From NCBI GenBank assembly GCA_030737835.1, contig CM060856.1, forward strand, positions 20,333,941-20,397,940: a DNA stretch of 64,000 bases, written 5' to 3'. Source of the stretch: Acorus gramineus. Taxonomy: Eukaryota > Streptophyta > Magnoliopsida > Acorales > Acoraceae. Below, piece after piece: positions 36,501 through 48,129 of the stretch; the first letter of the stretch is position 1, and every line of letters begins with the position of its first letter. Both the position numbers and the translations under genes were made by a program. The notes beneath the pieces are model-generated. The model did not search any database. It was not told the origin of the DNA and was given only the letters and a program-made list of their open reading frames with translations.

Positions 36501-36732
36501 GGCTACCTCCTAACTGTCAGTATCTTTGGTTCCATCCAAGTGTATATATCAGAAACCATCTTTCCGACATGCATATGCATAGTATGCATTTGCAGACCTT
36601 TCTCCTTTGACCTGAGTATCACATCAAGGCTTATCTATCAACTCAGGTGAAAGATCCAGTACAACCATTAGATTGACATAAAAATAGTTTAGATAAAGGT
36701 CATAATTGACTTGAGTTTCACATCTTTATTTT
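33531..36732. other. Unassigned spacer, no clear gene
   Basis: I see no convincing gene. A minus-strand frame at 35548-35423 reads PYNSPEAVLTYGKPVFRQIG and continues to NRPINE before a stop. It has protein-like composition but only 41 codons and no linked exon. A poly(T) of about 16 lies at 34330-34350 and an A-run at about 35356-35371. Confidence 0.35.
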
Positions 36733-37410
36733 GCTAATGCTATTAGCTTAACGATTAGAGTTCAGAATGAAATGAGCTGTACCAAAACACTTTTTTTGTG
36801 GGCAAGATTATGCAGCTGGAACAACGTACAGAATATAGATACACCGGATGTTAGAGAAAAAACACAGAGAGGTTACTCAACTAAACACATGAAATTTTGA
36901 CATGAAATATATTGATTTGTTTTTGTTGGACTGCAATTGAAACACTTCAGGTCGAATCCAGGAACCAGTCCCATGATTTTGGAGGTCATGATTAAACCTC
37001 TAAATTCCATGGTCATGATTTAACTTCAGGGATAAAGGAGATAAATTCACACATATTACTAACTCGAGTCTCACACATATAATGCTAATGCTGACCAGCT
37101 TAACAATTAGAGTTCTAAAATGTGATGTACCAATATACATTTTTTGGTGTAGTGAAATATAGAATCAAGATTGTGCAGCTGGAACAAAGTATAGATACAT
37201 CAGATGTTGAAGAAAGAACATGGGGAGGCCACTCAACTAGACACATGAAACTTTGACATGAATGATATTGATTTGTTGGGATGTAATTGAACATGTAAAC
37301 TGGAATCCAGATGCCATGATCTTGGAGCTCATGACTAAACCATTAAGTTCCAAGGTCATGATTTTTCTTCAGGGATAAAGGACAGACATATTACGGATCA
37401 TTTTGACTTT
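36733..37410. repeat. Tandem duplication of about 350 bp, two diverged units
   Basis: Unit A starts at 36733 with GCTAATGCTATTAGCTTAAC and unit B at 37084 with GCTAATGCTGACCAGCTTAA. Both then share TTAGAGTTC, GCAGCTGGAACAA, GTATAGATACA-type and ACATGAAA..TTTGACATGAA blocks, and both end near CTTCAGGGATAAAGG. No coding sequence is shared. The units differ by many substitutions and small gaps, so the duplication is old. Confidence 0.75.
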
Positions 37411-38302
37411 ATCGGTGTTCCCCTAAGTAGCAGGTATACAATCTCACCATCCAACACATAAGCATAGATCCAAATACAGATGCACTAGGCCACTAATATC
37501 ATTCAAGAGTCAAAGTATATAAAGTATAAAAAAGGAACCATATTCATATAAAGGGGGGGAAAAGAGAGGAAAAAGAAACATTCTCAAAGTATACAGTAAG
37601 AGACAGAGACCATTCTTTAACTATATGATCATGAAAGGACAGTAATAAGAACAAAATCCAGGATGCTAAGAAGTCTATAAAGGTCCTTAACAGTGATAAA
37701 GAGTTCTTTTCCATTATGTTTGACAGAGAAGCATTCTGATGAGGATGTTACTTGTACCAATACATGTAAGGAACACTCGATAATAATCATGGGAAGACTA
37801 ATCGAAGGCCATAGGGATTTTCAAAAGACAGCAAACAGCAACATATTAGTATTTACATGTAACAGTTTTAAGTCTAAATTCATGTGGACAGATTTAACAG
37901 GGTAAGTAGAAAGTTCCATTGGGTAAAAGTTCCCATGACTACTACTTTCACGATCAAATGTTCAGGGCATTATTCCAGACAATTCAACCATTGTTAGTTG
38001 TTCACAGAGGAAATCAATTAAAATAACAAATACCACATGCAATTTTACTCTACATTACAGATTTGCATGTGCAAAACCGTGACCCATTGGAAGAGAGGGA
38101 GAACATATTCCAAATTTGGGTAATTCTAGTGGAGACGGGGGCATTTCAGATTAATTTTTTTCCTTGTTTATTTTATGTTTCTTTATTTTAATAGCTATTT
38201 TAGGTTTATTTCCGTCATACCAGAATAGCAATCTGTATAGTGAATTCCTCTCAGGATCCTGATGTATTTAATGCATTAAGATGCCATACACATGAAGAGA
38301 CA
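37411..38302. other. Unassigned spacer
   Basis: A/T-rich, no gene or element ends recognised. Confidence 0.4.
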
Positions 38303-40700
38303 TGATGATGCAGCGGCGTAGGCATCAGAACAGGAGGAAGAATTGAGAGAGAAATAAGACAAACTAGTAGACTTATATTTCTCAAAGCCACACAAAAAAT
38401 CAAAACAAGTCCTAAAGACCTCTTTCAAACTCAGAAACATTTTTTTTAAAAAAAAGACTTGGATATCTTTTACTACTCAAAAGGGCCATATTTGTAGGCC
38501 CCTAGGTGAACCTAAGGGAGTCCGGTTAGGACTGGATCCGATCAGTTTGGTCAGTACTGAATTGAACACCCCTTTAATCGAACTGCACAACCAATTGTTG
38601 GGTATATATTTTACTCTCATATTGGATACTGATGATACTAAGGAATTCATATTTTCTCCAATAGTTGATTGGATCCAATAAGAGAGTGAAATATATACCC
38701 AACAATTAGTTATGCAGTTCGATTAAAGGGGTGTTCAGTTCGGTACTGACCGAATCCAGTCCTGACTAGATCCACCCTCGGGAGTCCATCAGTGAGAATG
38801 TAGCAGAGCAATCTAATTTAAATGTTTGAAAAACCTGCGACTTCCCAAAAATAGCATTACACCGACTATCCAAAAGCTATTATGGATGGTCATCATATCC
38901 TAACTAATTTGGTTACATAAAAATCTCAACTCAATGCCTAAAAAAGTGCACACATAGATTGCCTGTTTGACAACTAGATACACAAGTCATGGGGATCGAC
39001 AGCTTATCCAGAGATTCATCGATACCAATGACTTCTTTTTTTGGTCATCAGGCTTGCAGGATCCACCCGCCTTTAGATATCTTTGATCAGGTTTGACATA
39101 TGTTGAAGACCCATATCCATATTGCATCATTCCCCCTGGGTTGGGGAGAGTTCATCCTTGAACTCGGCAGGTCTTCATGGCTCAACCGGGTTGGCATTTG
39201 CCGCATTACGAGCAAAGGAGGGATTATCTCTACTCAGATGGATGACACCAAGGGCTTGAGCGAGAGGGCAAGGTTGAAGCATTGTCCTTCATATACATAT
39301 GTCCTCTTCAGAACATGTATGCCCCTCAATCATCTCGCCATGATTGACATGTCACTATGGGAAGGATGTGAAAGATATGTTCACTCTCAAATTGCTCAAA
39401 TGAAAATGGAATTTAAGCATGTGCATTTTCTATGATGATGAGAGGGTATTCATCAAACCGTGAAGGGTCGATACTATTGAGCTCCTTGACTTCATGCTTT
39501 TTTTCAGGGGTTCTTCATTATATTTCACCTCTTCTTTCTGAGTGTCAATCTCTTTGTCTCCAAAACTCCCTTCAAATGGGTCATTGTCATGCTATGCTTG
39601 AAGGATGAAAGGACTGAGACTTATCAAGTCAATCGAAGGACTTCGAACCTATGGTTTGTACATTAGACACACACTTTGCCTCTTCCTGTCATGGTCTAAC
39701 ACAGATCAGGTAAACACCAATTCATTGTGCATAGACCCCAAAAAAAAGTTGTCTACCCTCAAGGAGTGGACACAGTTGTTGTCGGGTCGAATGGAGGTGG
39801 TGTCATTGCATGGCCATCCATTTTCGTTAGACGATTGAACAATTAAGGTAGAGTTTTTGCCTATCGTCCTTGATGTGAACATTGTGATGGACTAGCAAAG
39901 AAACATCCTGAAGCATTATCACAAGGAGGTCTCTAGTTGAAACCATGAAATAGCATCAAATGATCCGGGCTCAAAGAGATCAGAACTGAGTCTCGACATT
40001 GTGGATCCACAAGTACATGTTCTTAAAGGTCTGGCAGATCTCGCCCATCAATGAACAAGAGTTCCTCTGCTACCCATCTTCCATCGTTAATATCTTGTCT
40101 TGCGATTCACGTTTCTTTGCATGCCTGCACCTCGACCTTTCACCATCTCGAGGCAAGAATGTAGAATCTCTTAGATCACTCATAGAATGGAAGATCAAGC
40201 TCTGATATCAGATGATAATGCTGCTTAGGCGTCTAAACCTGATGAGGACCAAGAGATGAGGGAAACTAGAAGACTTTTATTGCTCAATCCACCAAAAACA
40301 ATTCTAAAATTTTTGGATGTTTCTTGTTACTCAATAGTCATATTTATAGGCCTTTATGCCAATCTAAGGGAGTCAATCTACAAAAATGCAACAGATCAAT
40401 TTGATTGGCTTGATTAAAGAGCACATTGATCACCAAATTTAGCATTACTTCAACCTATCCGACTGCTACTCTAGATGCCCGTCGAATCCTAACTTATTCA
40501 GTTGCATAAATGTTTCAACAGAACGCCTAAAATTGGACATGTAAACTGCTAACTAAACTGACGACTAGACATATGAGCCACTGGGACCGATGGCTTATTT
40601 CAAGGGTCATCGGTACCAATGGCTTCTTTTTCTGGCTGTTTCACCCACCTTCTTAATCAGTTGGACATCTATTGAAGACCCATATCCATGCTGTATCACA
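38303..40700 (-). mobile_element. Small non-autonomous LTR retrotransposon
   Basis: Two diverged direct LTRs flank about 1.07 kb of non-coding interior. The left LTR (38303-39129) starts TGATGATGC and contains a MITE; the right LTR is 40213-40700. They share ordered blocks such as TTGAAGACCCATATCCAT and CCTAAGGGAGTC. On the minus strand, the primer-binding-like site TGATATCAGAGC (40210-40199) follows the 5' LTR. A polypurine tract CCCAGGGGGAA (39140-39130) abuts the 3' LTR. These fix the orientation. No gag or pol frame survives, and no matching 5-bp duplication was found. The type could be a TRIM/LARD or a deleted Ty3-like element. Confidence 0.7.
38524..38779. mobile_element. Long-hairpin MITE, copy 2, inside an LTR
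   Basis: The arms are nearly perfect inverted copies: GGACTGGATCCGATCAG..AACACCCCTTTAATCG at left, and the complement of CGATTAAAGGGGTGTTCAGT at right. The loop is about 50 nt. GGGAGTCC flanks it at 38516-38523 and 38780-38787. The other LTR of the host element has a single CTAAGGGAGTC at the same place, which acts as an empty site. Confidence 0.85.
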
Positions 40701-41265
40701 TGATCAAATGGAAAAGAATACATGTTGGAAAATTTTAATGTCAAAAGAAATTTTGCATGTCAAAAATTACAAATGGTCAAATCTATTATTATACACCAAT
40801 ATCCTTCAGTTGCAACCAAATCAATCCTTCTATGATTCTAGAAGCAGATTTAGAAGTCTTCAATCACATAATTTTCATCCATAAGTAAACTCTACTATCT
40901 CTGTTATTACCATTGAATAAAAAATCACCACATAATCCAACCAAGAAACCAACAGTATATAATGAAATATGCCTTCATAACAAAAACGACGAATGTAAAC
41001 AATGAAAATTGTGATGTATTGATGTTAAAGTTATCGCATTTGAACTGTATACACAAAAAGACTACCTCAAATATTCAAAACCCATGACCACTGTCTTTCA
41101 TAGGTCAGCAGTCAAAAAAGCATCAACATCGGCAACCAAATGTAATCTTCAACTGACAATTTGGTTCACTTTGTCACAGAGTCTTCTGAACACCAAAATT
41201 AGAAAAAAAAAAAAAACTACAATTTCCGGTTGTGAATTTCATCAAAATCAAATAAACCCACTCAC

Positions 41266-41406
41266 ATCATGCCAAATCTCACTCGATGGTTTCGCAGTAA
41301 CACGTATCATCCGAACCTGGGAAAATGCAGGCCTTGAGGCGGTGGTCGTCGCTGCCGTAGACCCTCTGATGCGCTTTAAAGGTCTTATCAGTTTCTCGAT
41401 GTTCAT
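41266..41406 (-). other. Possible first coding exon of an unrecognised gene
   Basis: ATG at 41406 opens 47 codons (MNIEKLIRPLKRIRGS.. to SSEIWHD) that run to a GAT/GTGAGT donor. The N-terminus is basic and Ser/Thr/Ala-rich, as in mitochondrial or plastid targeting peptides. Upstream lies a GC-richer leader with a long CT tract (41566-41515 on the minus strand), a common arrangement in plant 5' leaders. No second exon was identified, and 40.7-38.3 kb is transposon, so this may be a dead fragment. Confidence 0.3.
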
Positions 41407-41513
41407 GATGGCGTCTCTCGTCGCGCGAGGAAGAAGCGGGGTTGGTTAGGAAGGTCGGCGCGGAAGACGATGCGGGAGATAGGTCGACCACCGGAGGTCC
41501 AAGACGACGTGGT

Positions 41514-41514
<1 letters not shown>

Positions 41515-41566
<52 letters not shown>
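41515..41566. repeat. (GA)26 microsatellite
   Basis: About 52 bp of uninterrupted GA on the plus strand. It explains the Arg/Glu and Leu/Ser repeats in overlapping frames. Confidence 0.95.
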
Positions 41567-41567
<1 letters not shown>

Positions 41568-41889
41568 GAATGTGGCGGTGGCGGTGGCGGCGGAGGAGGG
41601 GGAGGGCTTTGGACGCGCGTACCGTCTGGTTTTTTGGGAGGGCTTTCTGGAATTCGAATGGAGGATTGGAGAAGGCATCGAACGTGCGATGGTGGGATCG
41701 GAAAAGCGTTCCGTCTCGGGCCCAAATTAATGGAAATTTTTCATTTCGGTGCGTACCGATGTGATTTTTATTATTTCAGTTTCAGCTCTCACTCAAATTT
41801 ATATTTAAATAAAAAATTAATTAGATGTACATAAAAACACTCATGTAATAACAATAAATTCTTTAATTTTTTTTTATTTTTTTTAGGTC

Positions 41890-42850
41890 CCTAAATTTGC
41901 GGTGATATTTTATTTGGATCCTATCATCCAACTTCTATCCATTTTATTTTTTTTTCTTTTTTTTACCCACAAATTAATATAAATTATCTCTATCTCTCCC
42001 AACCTCTCTTTTTCTCTTCTACACAACTGAACAATATATGAGACCACCTCCACCAACCCTTTATTGCGTCGATCTCAACCCCAACACCGATCGCTCCCTC
42101 GGATCTCTCCCAACCGTGTCCCGCGAGCCATCTTCTGGTTTTGTGTCATATTGTGTACACTGTTATTCCTAATATGTACACTGTTATACCTGTTACACGT
42201 TGTATGTGTTACATTGCGTACACTATTGCGCACATTGTGTACACTGTTATACCTTTTACAGATATCAGATTTTGTGTTACACTATGTACATTGTTATGCC
42301 CAATGTGTACACTGTTATACCTGTTACATGTTCTGTGTGTTACATTGCGTACACTGTTATATTCATTTTGTACACTGTTATACATGTAACATGTTAGACT
42401 CACGAACGGAGTCGCGAGAGGAGGTAGAGCTCACGAGAGGGGGTAAGGCTCAAGGACGGGTTGCGAGAGGGGGTTAGGCTCGCAGATGGGGGTCGTAAAA
42501 AAGGGTTGGGCTCGCAGACGAAGTCAAGAGAAGGGGGTTGGGCTAACGGACGGGAGACAATCGGGGGATGCAATCGGCGTTGGGGTTGAGATCGGTGCAA
42601 TGGAGGAGCTGGTGGAGGTGATTTCACAACTTGTTGAGTGATTTTGGGGAGAAAGGGAGAGGTTGGAGGAGATAGAGAGGCAAATGATGTTTATTTAAGG
42701 ATAAAAGAGGAAGAGAAAAAATAGAATGGATGGAAGTTGGATAGAAGGACCTAAATAAAATACCACCACTAACTTGAAAATCTAAATAAAAACCAATGGA
42801 CCTATTGTAATTACAGATGTGCCCCCAGGACCTCAAATTAATTTCCCCTA
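41890..42850. mobile_element. Mutator-like element carrying two tandem arrays
   Basis: The left side (about 41885-41950) reads AGGTCCCTAAATTTGCGGTG, then ATTTTATTTGGATCC and CAACTTCTATCCATTTTAT. The right side (about 42715-42845) holds the inverted counterpart, extended outward to a GGGGAAATTAATTTG-like end. The left end seems shorter than the right, and no duplication was found. Between the ends are the 21-bp-grid array (42155-42375) and a second array of roughly 33-bp GGCTCGCAGACG..GAGAGGGGGTT units (about 42395-42560). No transposase. Confidence 0.6.
42155..42381. repeat. Array of GTACACTGTTAT cores on a 21-bp grid
   Basis: GTACA begins at 42155, 42176, 42218, 42239, 42286, 42307, 42349 and 42370. 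The intervals are 21, 42, 21, 47, 21, 42 and 21. Most cores continue CTGTTAT. The spaces between pairs carry TGTGTTACATTGC-like sequence. Pairs of cores thus repeat every 63-68 bp. Confidence 0.9.
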
Positions 42851-42886
42851 TTAAAATCTCTTTAAAAATTTAAATAAAAATTTCTT

Positions 42887-43600
42887 GGGAAAAATCGATC
42901 TAGATCCCTGAAAATTTATGAAAATCAGAAAAAGTCCCTGTAAAATTGATAAATCTCTTCATGTCCCTATCTTATTATATAATATTTATTTTAGTCCCTA
43001 TAACTAACCAGATGTGTGATTAACCCTAACCATGCATGGTAAATTACTGTTATATCATTTTAAAATGTATTTTCTTTGTTAGAAAAAAAATTGATATAAC
43101 TCTTTGAAAACTTATGAAAATAAAAAAAAATTCATGTAATTATCTAAAAATATATACTGATTTATTTAAATTTTATTAAACAAATTATAGTTTTATAGTC
43201 AAGGTGTTATGCTTTTTATTGCTAGTAATTTTGAGTTAAGAATGTATTATAGAATTTTGATTTGATTTTTAAATTGTTTTCTCTACTGATTTTATAATGG
43301 AGTTAATAAAACTGTAATTTTTTTTGTTCAGTCTCTATAATGAGATTGAGGAGGGAAAATGTTGAAAATGACTGAATTTTGTAGATCAATTGAGGTTCGA
43401 GGATGACATTTCAGGACATTAGGATATTGAAAAATGACAGGGGTATTTTTGTCTTACAAAAGAACTAAATTTGATTTTATAAAGTTTGAAGGGACTGAAT
43501 CTAAATTTAATAAATTTCTGAGGACTTAATTTAGTATATTCTTGATCGGATGACTAAATTCGTTAACCATATACATTTTATGGGGATCTAGGATAATTTT
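42887..43600. mobile_element. Mutator-like element with GATCCCT ends
   Basis: The left end reads GGGAAAAATCGATCTAGATC. The right strand reads GAAAATTATCCTAGATCCCC from about 43599. The left 180 bp resemble 33150-33310 in order and wording (GATAAA..GTCCC, TAGTCCCTA, GGTTTACCCTAAC-like). The interior is AT-rich and non-coding. No clear 9-bp duplication was seen, so the borders are approximate. Confidence 0.5.
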
Positions 43601-43799
43601 CTTATTTTTGAGGGATTTTTTGTGATTTAAAGAAGATTTTAAGGAGTTAAGAAGATTTTTCTCAAATTTCTTTTGATATGGTATGTCTCTTACTATTACT
43701 TTATGTTTTACTCGGATTTTTTGTAAAATATGAAATTGGTGCTTTTACTCAAAATCAATAGAGATTTTAACTTTTAAAAACTATTTTGCTTCTTCAATT

Positions 43800-45560
43800 T
43801 CATATTTTAAAAAAAATAATGCAATGGTATATCACGCCCCTAGATGCACTGGTGGAGCCACTTGAGGCCTAGGGGGCTCCGTGGGCCCTTTCTTTTCATT
43901 AGGGCCCATAGCCCACACAATAGCAACAACCAATCAACAACAGGCAACAGCCCACCCACCATGTAAAATCAGATAATAAAAAAAATGAAAAAGAAAACAC
44001 CCATGATTCACGTTGATTGATCCACGTATGCCCTAATCGGCCTCACTATCCAGTATCCAATCACCCCTTCTTTTATAATTAATAATCCCCCTCCCCTCCA
44101 CAAACACCAAAATAAATAAACCCAATAGAGGCGCAGTTGGCACGGTTACGGACCTCACTCCTCGTCTTGTCCAGGTATCTTGAAAAACATAAATTTGTGA
44201 CTTTTGTTTCTTCTCTTTTGTATCTGACTATTCCTAATATCAATCGCCATCTCTAAAATAAAATTTTTATTTTTATTTTTTGTTCCATTAACCATCCCAT
44301 GATCAAGAAACGTCAATCATCCCCCCTTCATCAACACTTCGAAGGTATTCAATTTTTCTTTTTTAGCTTATTATCATTTTTACTAATTTATTTAAAGTTA
44401 ACAATATTTGCGCAATCGAATGGGAGACGAGTGGGTGAATGATTGTTTGATCACATATATTAAGAATGATCTTTTTGATAGCATTGATAATGATAAAAAA
44501 TCATTTAACATTTTCATAATATGAAACCTCGTCGAGGTCAAATTTAAAGGTATGTATTGTTTATTAGATTTATGTATTGACATTTTTTTATATAAATTAT
44601 CCATGTAAAATTTGACATATTGTTTTAAAATATGATAATTATCCTTTAGAATTATTCAGTGATATATTTTGTGTGAATGCATTTATTTCATTTGATACAT
44701 ATTCATTTTTTAATATTTACATAAGTGATATATAGTGATATAAGTTTAGAAAATCTTTACATAAATCACATTAGGCCCCCCCTTTATAAAAATCCTAGCT
44801 CCGCCATTGCATAGATAGACCGTATCTAGATATGGGTCACATCTAACAATCTCCCCCTCTAGTTCTACGATAGAAGAACCTTGCTTATTACTTTTCACTT
44901 AGATTCCATACGACTACGAGTCTTGCAAAGCTTGAACTTGTTCGTTGGAATAGTTTTTGTCATCACATCAACAAGATTTGTGAATTTTTTCATGTTCTCC
45001 CTCGTAAGTAAGATATATTTAGAGGTGGGATATCTGGATAATGATTTATCTCTCTAGATGATAGTTAGAAATAAATTTATGTGATCTTTAAGTAATGCAT
45101 TTGTTGCTTTCCCTAGTCAATGTCTTTGTTCTACGTCTTTCCCCCATTTATAACTAGTTATGTTGGAGAATGAATAGGTGTAAGATCAACAACACCATCA
45201 ACTGATTTCTCTGTTCCATCAGAATCTACAAATAGTCCAATTTTCAAAGAAGACCATATCTCTGTACCAAACAATTCTTAGTTGTCATATTGTTTGATAT
45301 ATGTATTATGTGTGAGGGCATTACGATCATGTATCGGACTATATATACTTATTTTATGAGTTAAATTTCTTGTACAATTGAGAGGTTGTCATAGGGTATG
45401 AGAAAAAAAGTCAGATTTGTAAGCTCATCACACAATATTGATAATTTAAAATGTTAATTCGAAACTTCCGTCAAACCTCGTAAATCTCTTTTTGTTTCTA
45501 ATAATGTATTTTCATTTGCCTTTTATATTTTGATTCAGAACACCATTTTTATTAACATAA
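43800..45560 (-). mobile_element. Ty1/copia relic, minus strand, split by a hAT element
   Basis: On the minus strand, about 44985-44900 reads KKFTNLVDVMTKTIPTNKFK, which matches the C-terminal end of copia RNase H (usually ADMLTK..P..KF). It is followed by a purine tract AGAGGGGGAGATTG, and an LTR start TGTTAGATGTGACCC lies near 44854. That order (RNase H end, polypurine tract, LTR) is diagnostic. The rest of pol upstream (to about 45560) is too decayed to read. The LTR continues left of the hAT insertion. Confidence 0.6.
43847..44809 (+). mobile_element. hAT-like element, 963 bp, inside the copia LTR
   Basis: The ends are inverted: CACTGGTGGAGCCAC at left and, on the other strand, CAATGGCGGAGCTAG at right. 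This is close to the CAGTGGCGGAGC ends of one plant hAT group. The flanks CCTAGATG (43839-43846) and CATAGATA (44810-44817) agree at 6 of 8 positions, suiting an aged 8-bp duplication. A short frame, MIKKRQSSPLHQHFE, near 44300 ends at a GTATTC donor and may be the start of a lost transposase. Confidence 0.65.
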
Positions 45561-45639
45561 ACACAACCTAATCTATACATTGAGATTTCATTCCCCATTC
45601 ACATTAGCCACTGTAACCATATGCGCATTAACTCATGCC

Positions 45640-45875
45640 AGCAAAATGAAGAGACAACTTTTGCCCCCCACAGTTTTAATTAGTGGTAAGGGACATGCAC
45701 TTCCTTTGGAAGCTTCGGGGATCAAATCTTGCCAAGGGTAAGAGGAAAACTTGTGTGCAAAAAGCCCTCTTAGGCTAGGTAGTGTAGGCTTAGGCCCAGT
45801 GTTTGTGTTGGGTCCATGTTGACTCATGTCAATATGTCATGTCTAGTCTTTAAAAAAAATGATGTTACAACCTCT
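45640..45875 (+). mobile_element. tRNA-derived SINE
   Basis: TTAGTGGTAAGGGACATGC resembles a Pol III A box, and CGGGGATCAAATCTTGCC about 30 bp later resembles a B box. Some 190 bp further the unit ends in an A-run near 45850-45857. There is no coding sequence. Target duplications are not clear. Confidence 0.5.
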
Positions 45876-48129
45876 AGCTAATAGATACTCATGCACATGT
45901 TCTTCCATGCAAGAGCAAATATCATCTCAGTACTCATTTAAAAAAAAAAATCTTCAACAGAAAACAAGTCCATTTCACAATATAAAATACGAGTAACCCA
46001 TATTAATGTGATACGTAAAATAAAAGACAAAGGGAGGACCACACATGTTACACGTGTAATGGAAACCTGGGCAGCTGAGGAGGACGGATGAGGACGAAAT
46101 TGGGGAAGGGTGGTAGGTGTTCCACTCTCGATAGTGAGCACGGATGCCCCAGGTTGGGCGAGCACCCGTGGCTTGGCGGTCAGGCAGGTGTTTCCGTTGC
46201 ATGGGCTCGGACCATTGGGGTCGAGAACGTCAGGAGCCGATGGTGTGTTGGTAGTGCAAGGGGTGGATCATTGGGAGGCTGTCTGTCGAAAACTTGTGTC
46301 GATAGGCGGGCACCCGCACTCGCAGGGCAGAGGGGTCTCTGGTCTAGGGGGCGTACCCTCTTGCCTCCGTTTGTTGGAATCGCACTTGGTGAAGGTAGAG
46401 GCGCCCTCACTATTGGTGGGTGTTATGGGGGTGGCCTCGTCTCACTGTCGGACCTTTTCTGTGGTGAAAGAGATGGTGCTTCATCTTTGGAGAAAGGGGG
46501 TCTGTTCCCGGGTTCATCGGGTGGGGCGGGGAACGTTCTCTATCCTCGGATCCCCCGCCAGGGTATGAGAAGACATGTTGATCGCGGGGTCAATGTTCTA
46601 TATGGGAGGTTCCTTACACCTGTCGAAGTGAGTAACTAGCTTGGGCGCATCTCCGATGTTGCTTAATCGGTGGGGGATCTGCTTTACAAAGCTTCCACTG
46701 CATTGATGGAGGCAGGGTGCATCGGCGAGATTGCAACTCGTTTTGGTCATATCGCTGACATCATGGCGGCAAATATGGACCACGATGGAAAGTTCTTTAA
46801 GGAGGTGCTCATTGATGCGACGGAGAAACTAGCGGAAGGGTTGTTGAAGGTCTCGATCATCGGCCAACCCCATCAAGGAACGCTCTTGGGCAGAGGCGGT
46901 GTCATTAGGGAGTGGCTCTAGTGATTCTAGGGGGGGGCGTCTTTGGTGGTGCGGATGTTCGGCAATGAGGGGACCCCTCGCCCACTCCACCGCCGACGTC
47001 GCAAGAGGGAGAGAACGATGCGGTTAGGTGATAGCGGCATCATTCACGAGACAAACGGTAAGGGGAAGAAAAAAGTGGTTGAGGATGTGACCTTTTGCCT
47101 GGGTCAGGCTTCGACGGCTAAGGCGCTGTCAACCATAGTGTCTCGGTCTGCGCTCCTCGTACAAACCCCAGAGGCGAAGGGTCTAACTTTGTTTGCCCCA
47201 ATGCCTGATGCACCTTTCTGAGTGAACCAGGCTTGTCTACCTAGGGAGGCAGGCGTACTTAGGGAGGGCTCGTCAGAACCTCTTGTCCCACTCTTGGATA
47301 AGGGGCTCTGTGCCTCCATTAGGGGGTCAAAGTCCATCCACGATGACCAAGCATCCCCGAGGAGAAGTCAACTGTTGCCCATGCTAGGGGGGTCCAAGGT
47401 GGGGGGGATCTTTAGATGTTACCTTGGTTGGGTCAGGCCTCGTTGACCCGAATATGGATATACCAAAGTATAGGCTGGTTGTGCGACTACCGAAGGGAGC
47501 TCCGGGTGACGATTTTATTGGGCTGAGCTCACTTGGGCTGGGTTGGTCAAGGACGTGGTGGGATCGTGATCCAAATTTGGGGGAGGATCTCTTTCATGCG
47601 ATGAGGGATTCCCCGCACAGAGGAGACGGCACGGCTAGGGCATTCACGGTGGTGTCGCCCATAGGGGTGACTCGAGTAGCAGGGGGTGTTCGGTCGGCTC
47701 CGTGCTCACCCAGGGCTGGGCCGACCTCCCTGATCTCTCGAGAGGAGGCAGGAATGATCGAGGCTTCTGTGGAGGTGTCGTCTCCCATGGCGATGCGGAT
47801 GGAAGGGGGTATCCGATCGGCACTTTGTTCCCCTAGGCCTAGGATGTCCCCCCAACCATCATGGGGGGCATCTCTAGCGCTCTCGAATCCGGGTGTTTCG
47901 CTAAGACATCCTTTCTTAGGGATCTCATTGCTTGGTAGAGGGCACATTGCGTGGGCATCGGACTTCATGCGCAGGTGGACAGTTCCCTCTTATGCTCATT
48001 TCTCAAGGAGGCCTTTGGGCTGAGGGGGCTCTTTCGGAGGGGGGGGGGGTGCTCTGCAGCATAGGGCGGCAGTCGAGCGGGAGATTTTGTCAATTCAAAG
48101 TTTGGCCAGGGGGGCACTAGTTATCCATG

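Noticed and set aside
41279-41834. Arg/Glu or Leu/Ser repeat proteins around 41.5 kb
   Set aside because: They are produced by the (GA)26 microsatellite; only the short frame ending at 41266 has exon-like features.
42155-42381. CRISPR array
   Set aside because: Repeats are too short, spacers are not unique and of fixed length, and the DNA is eukaryotic.
42141-42397. Protein with YTVIP/CTLLY heptads
   Set aside because: All forward frames stay open because of the 21-bp periodic DNA repeat; I treat it as a DNA array first.
46088-47446. Several overlapping frames in the LINE 5' region as host genes
   Set aside because: They lie within one LINE, in higher-GC sequence with frequent breaks, and show no host protein family.
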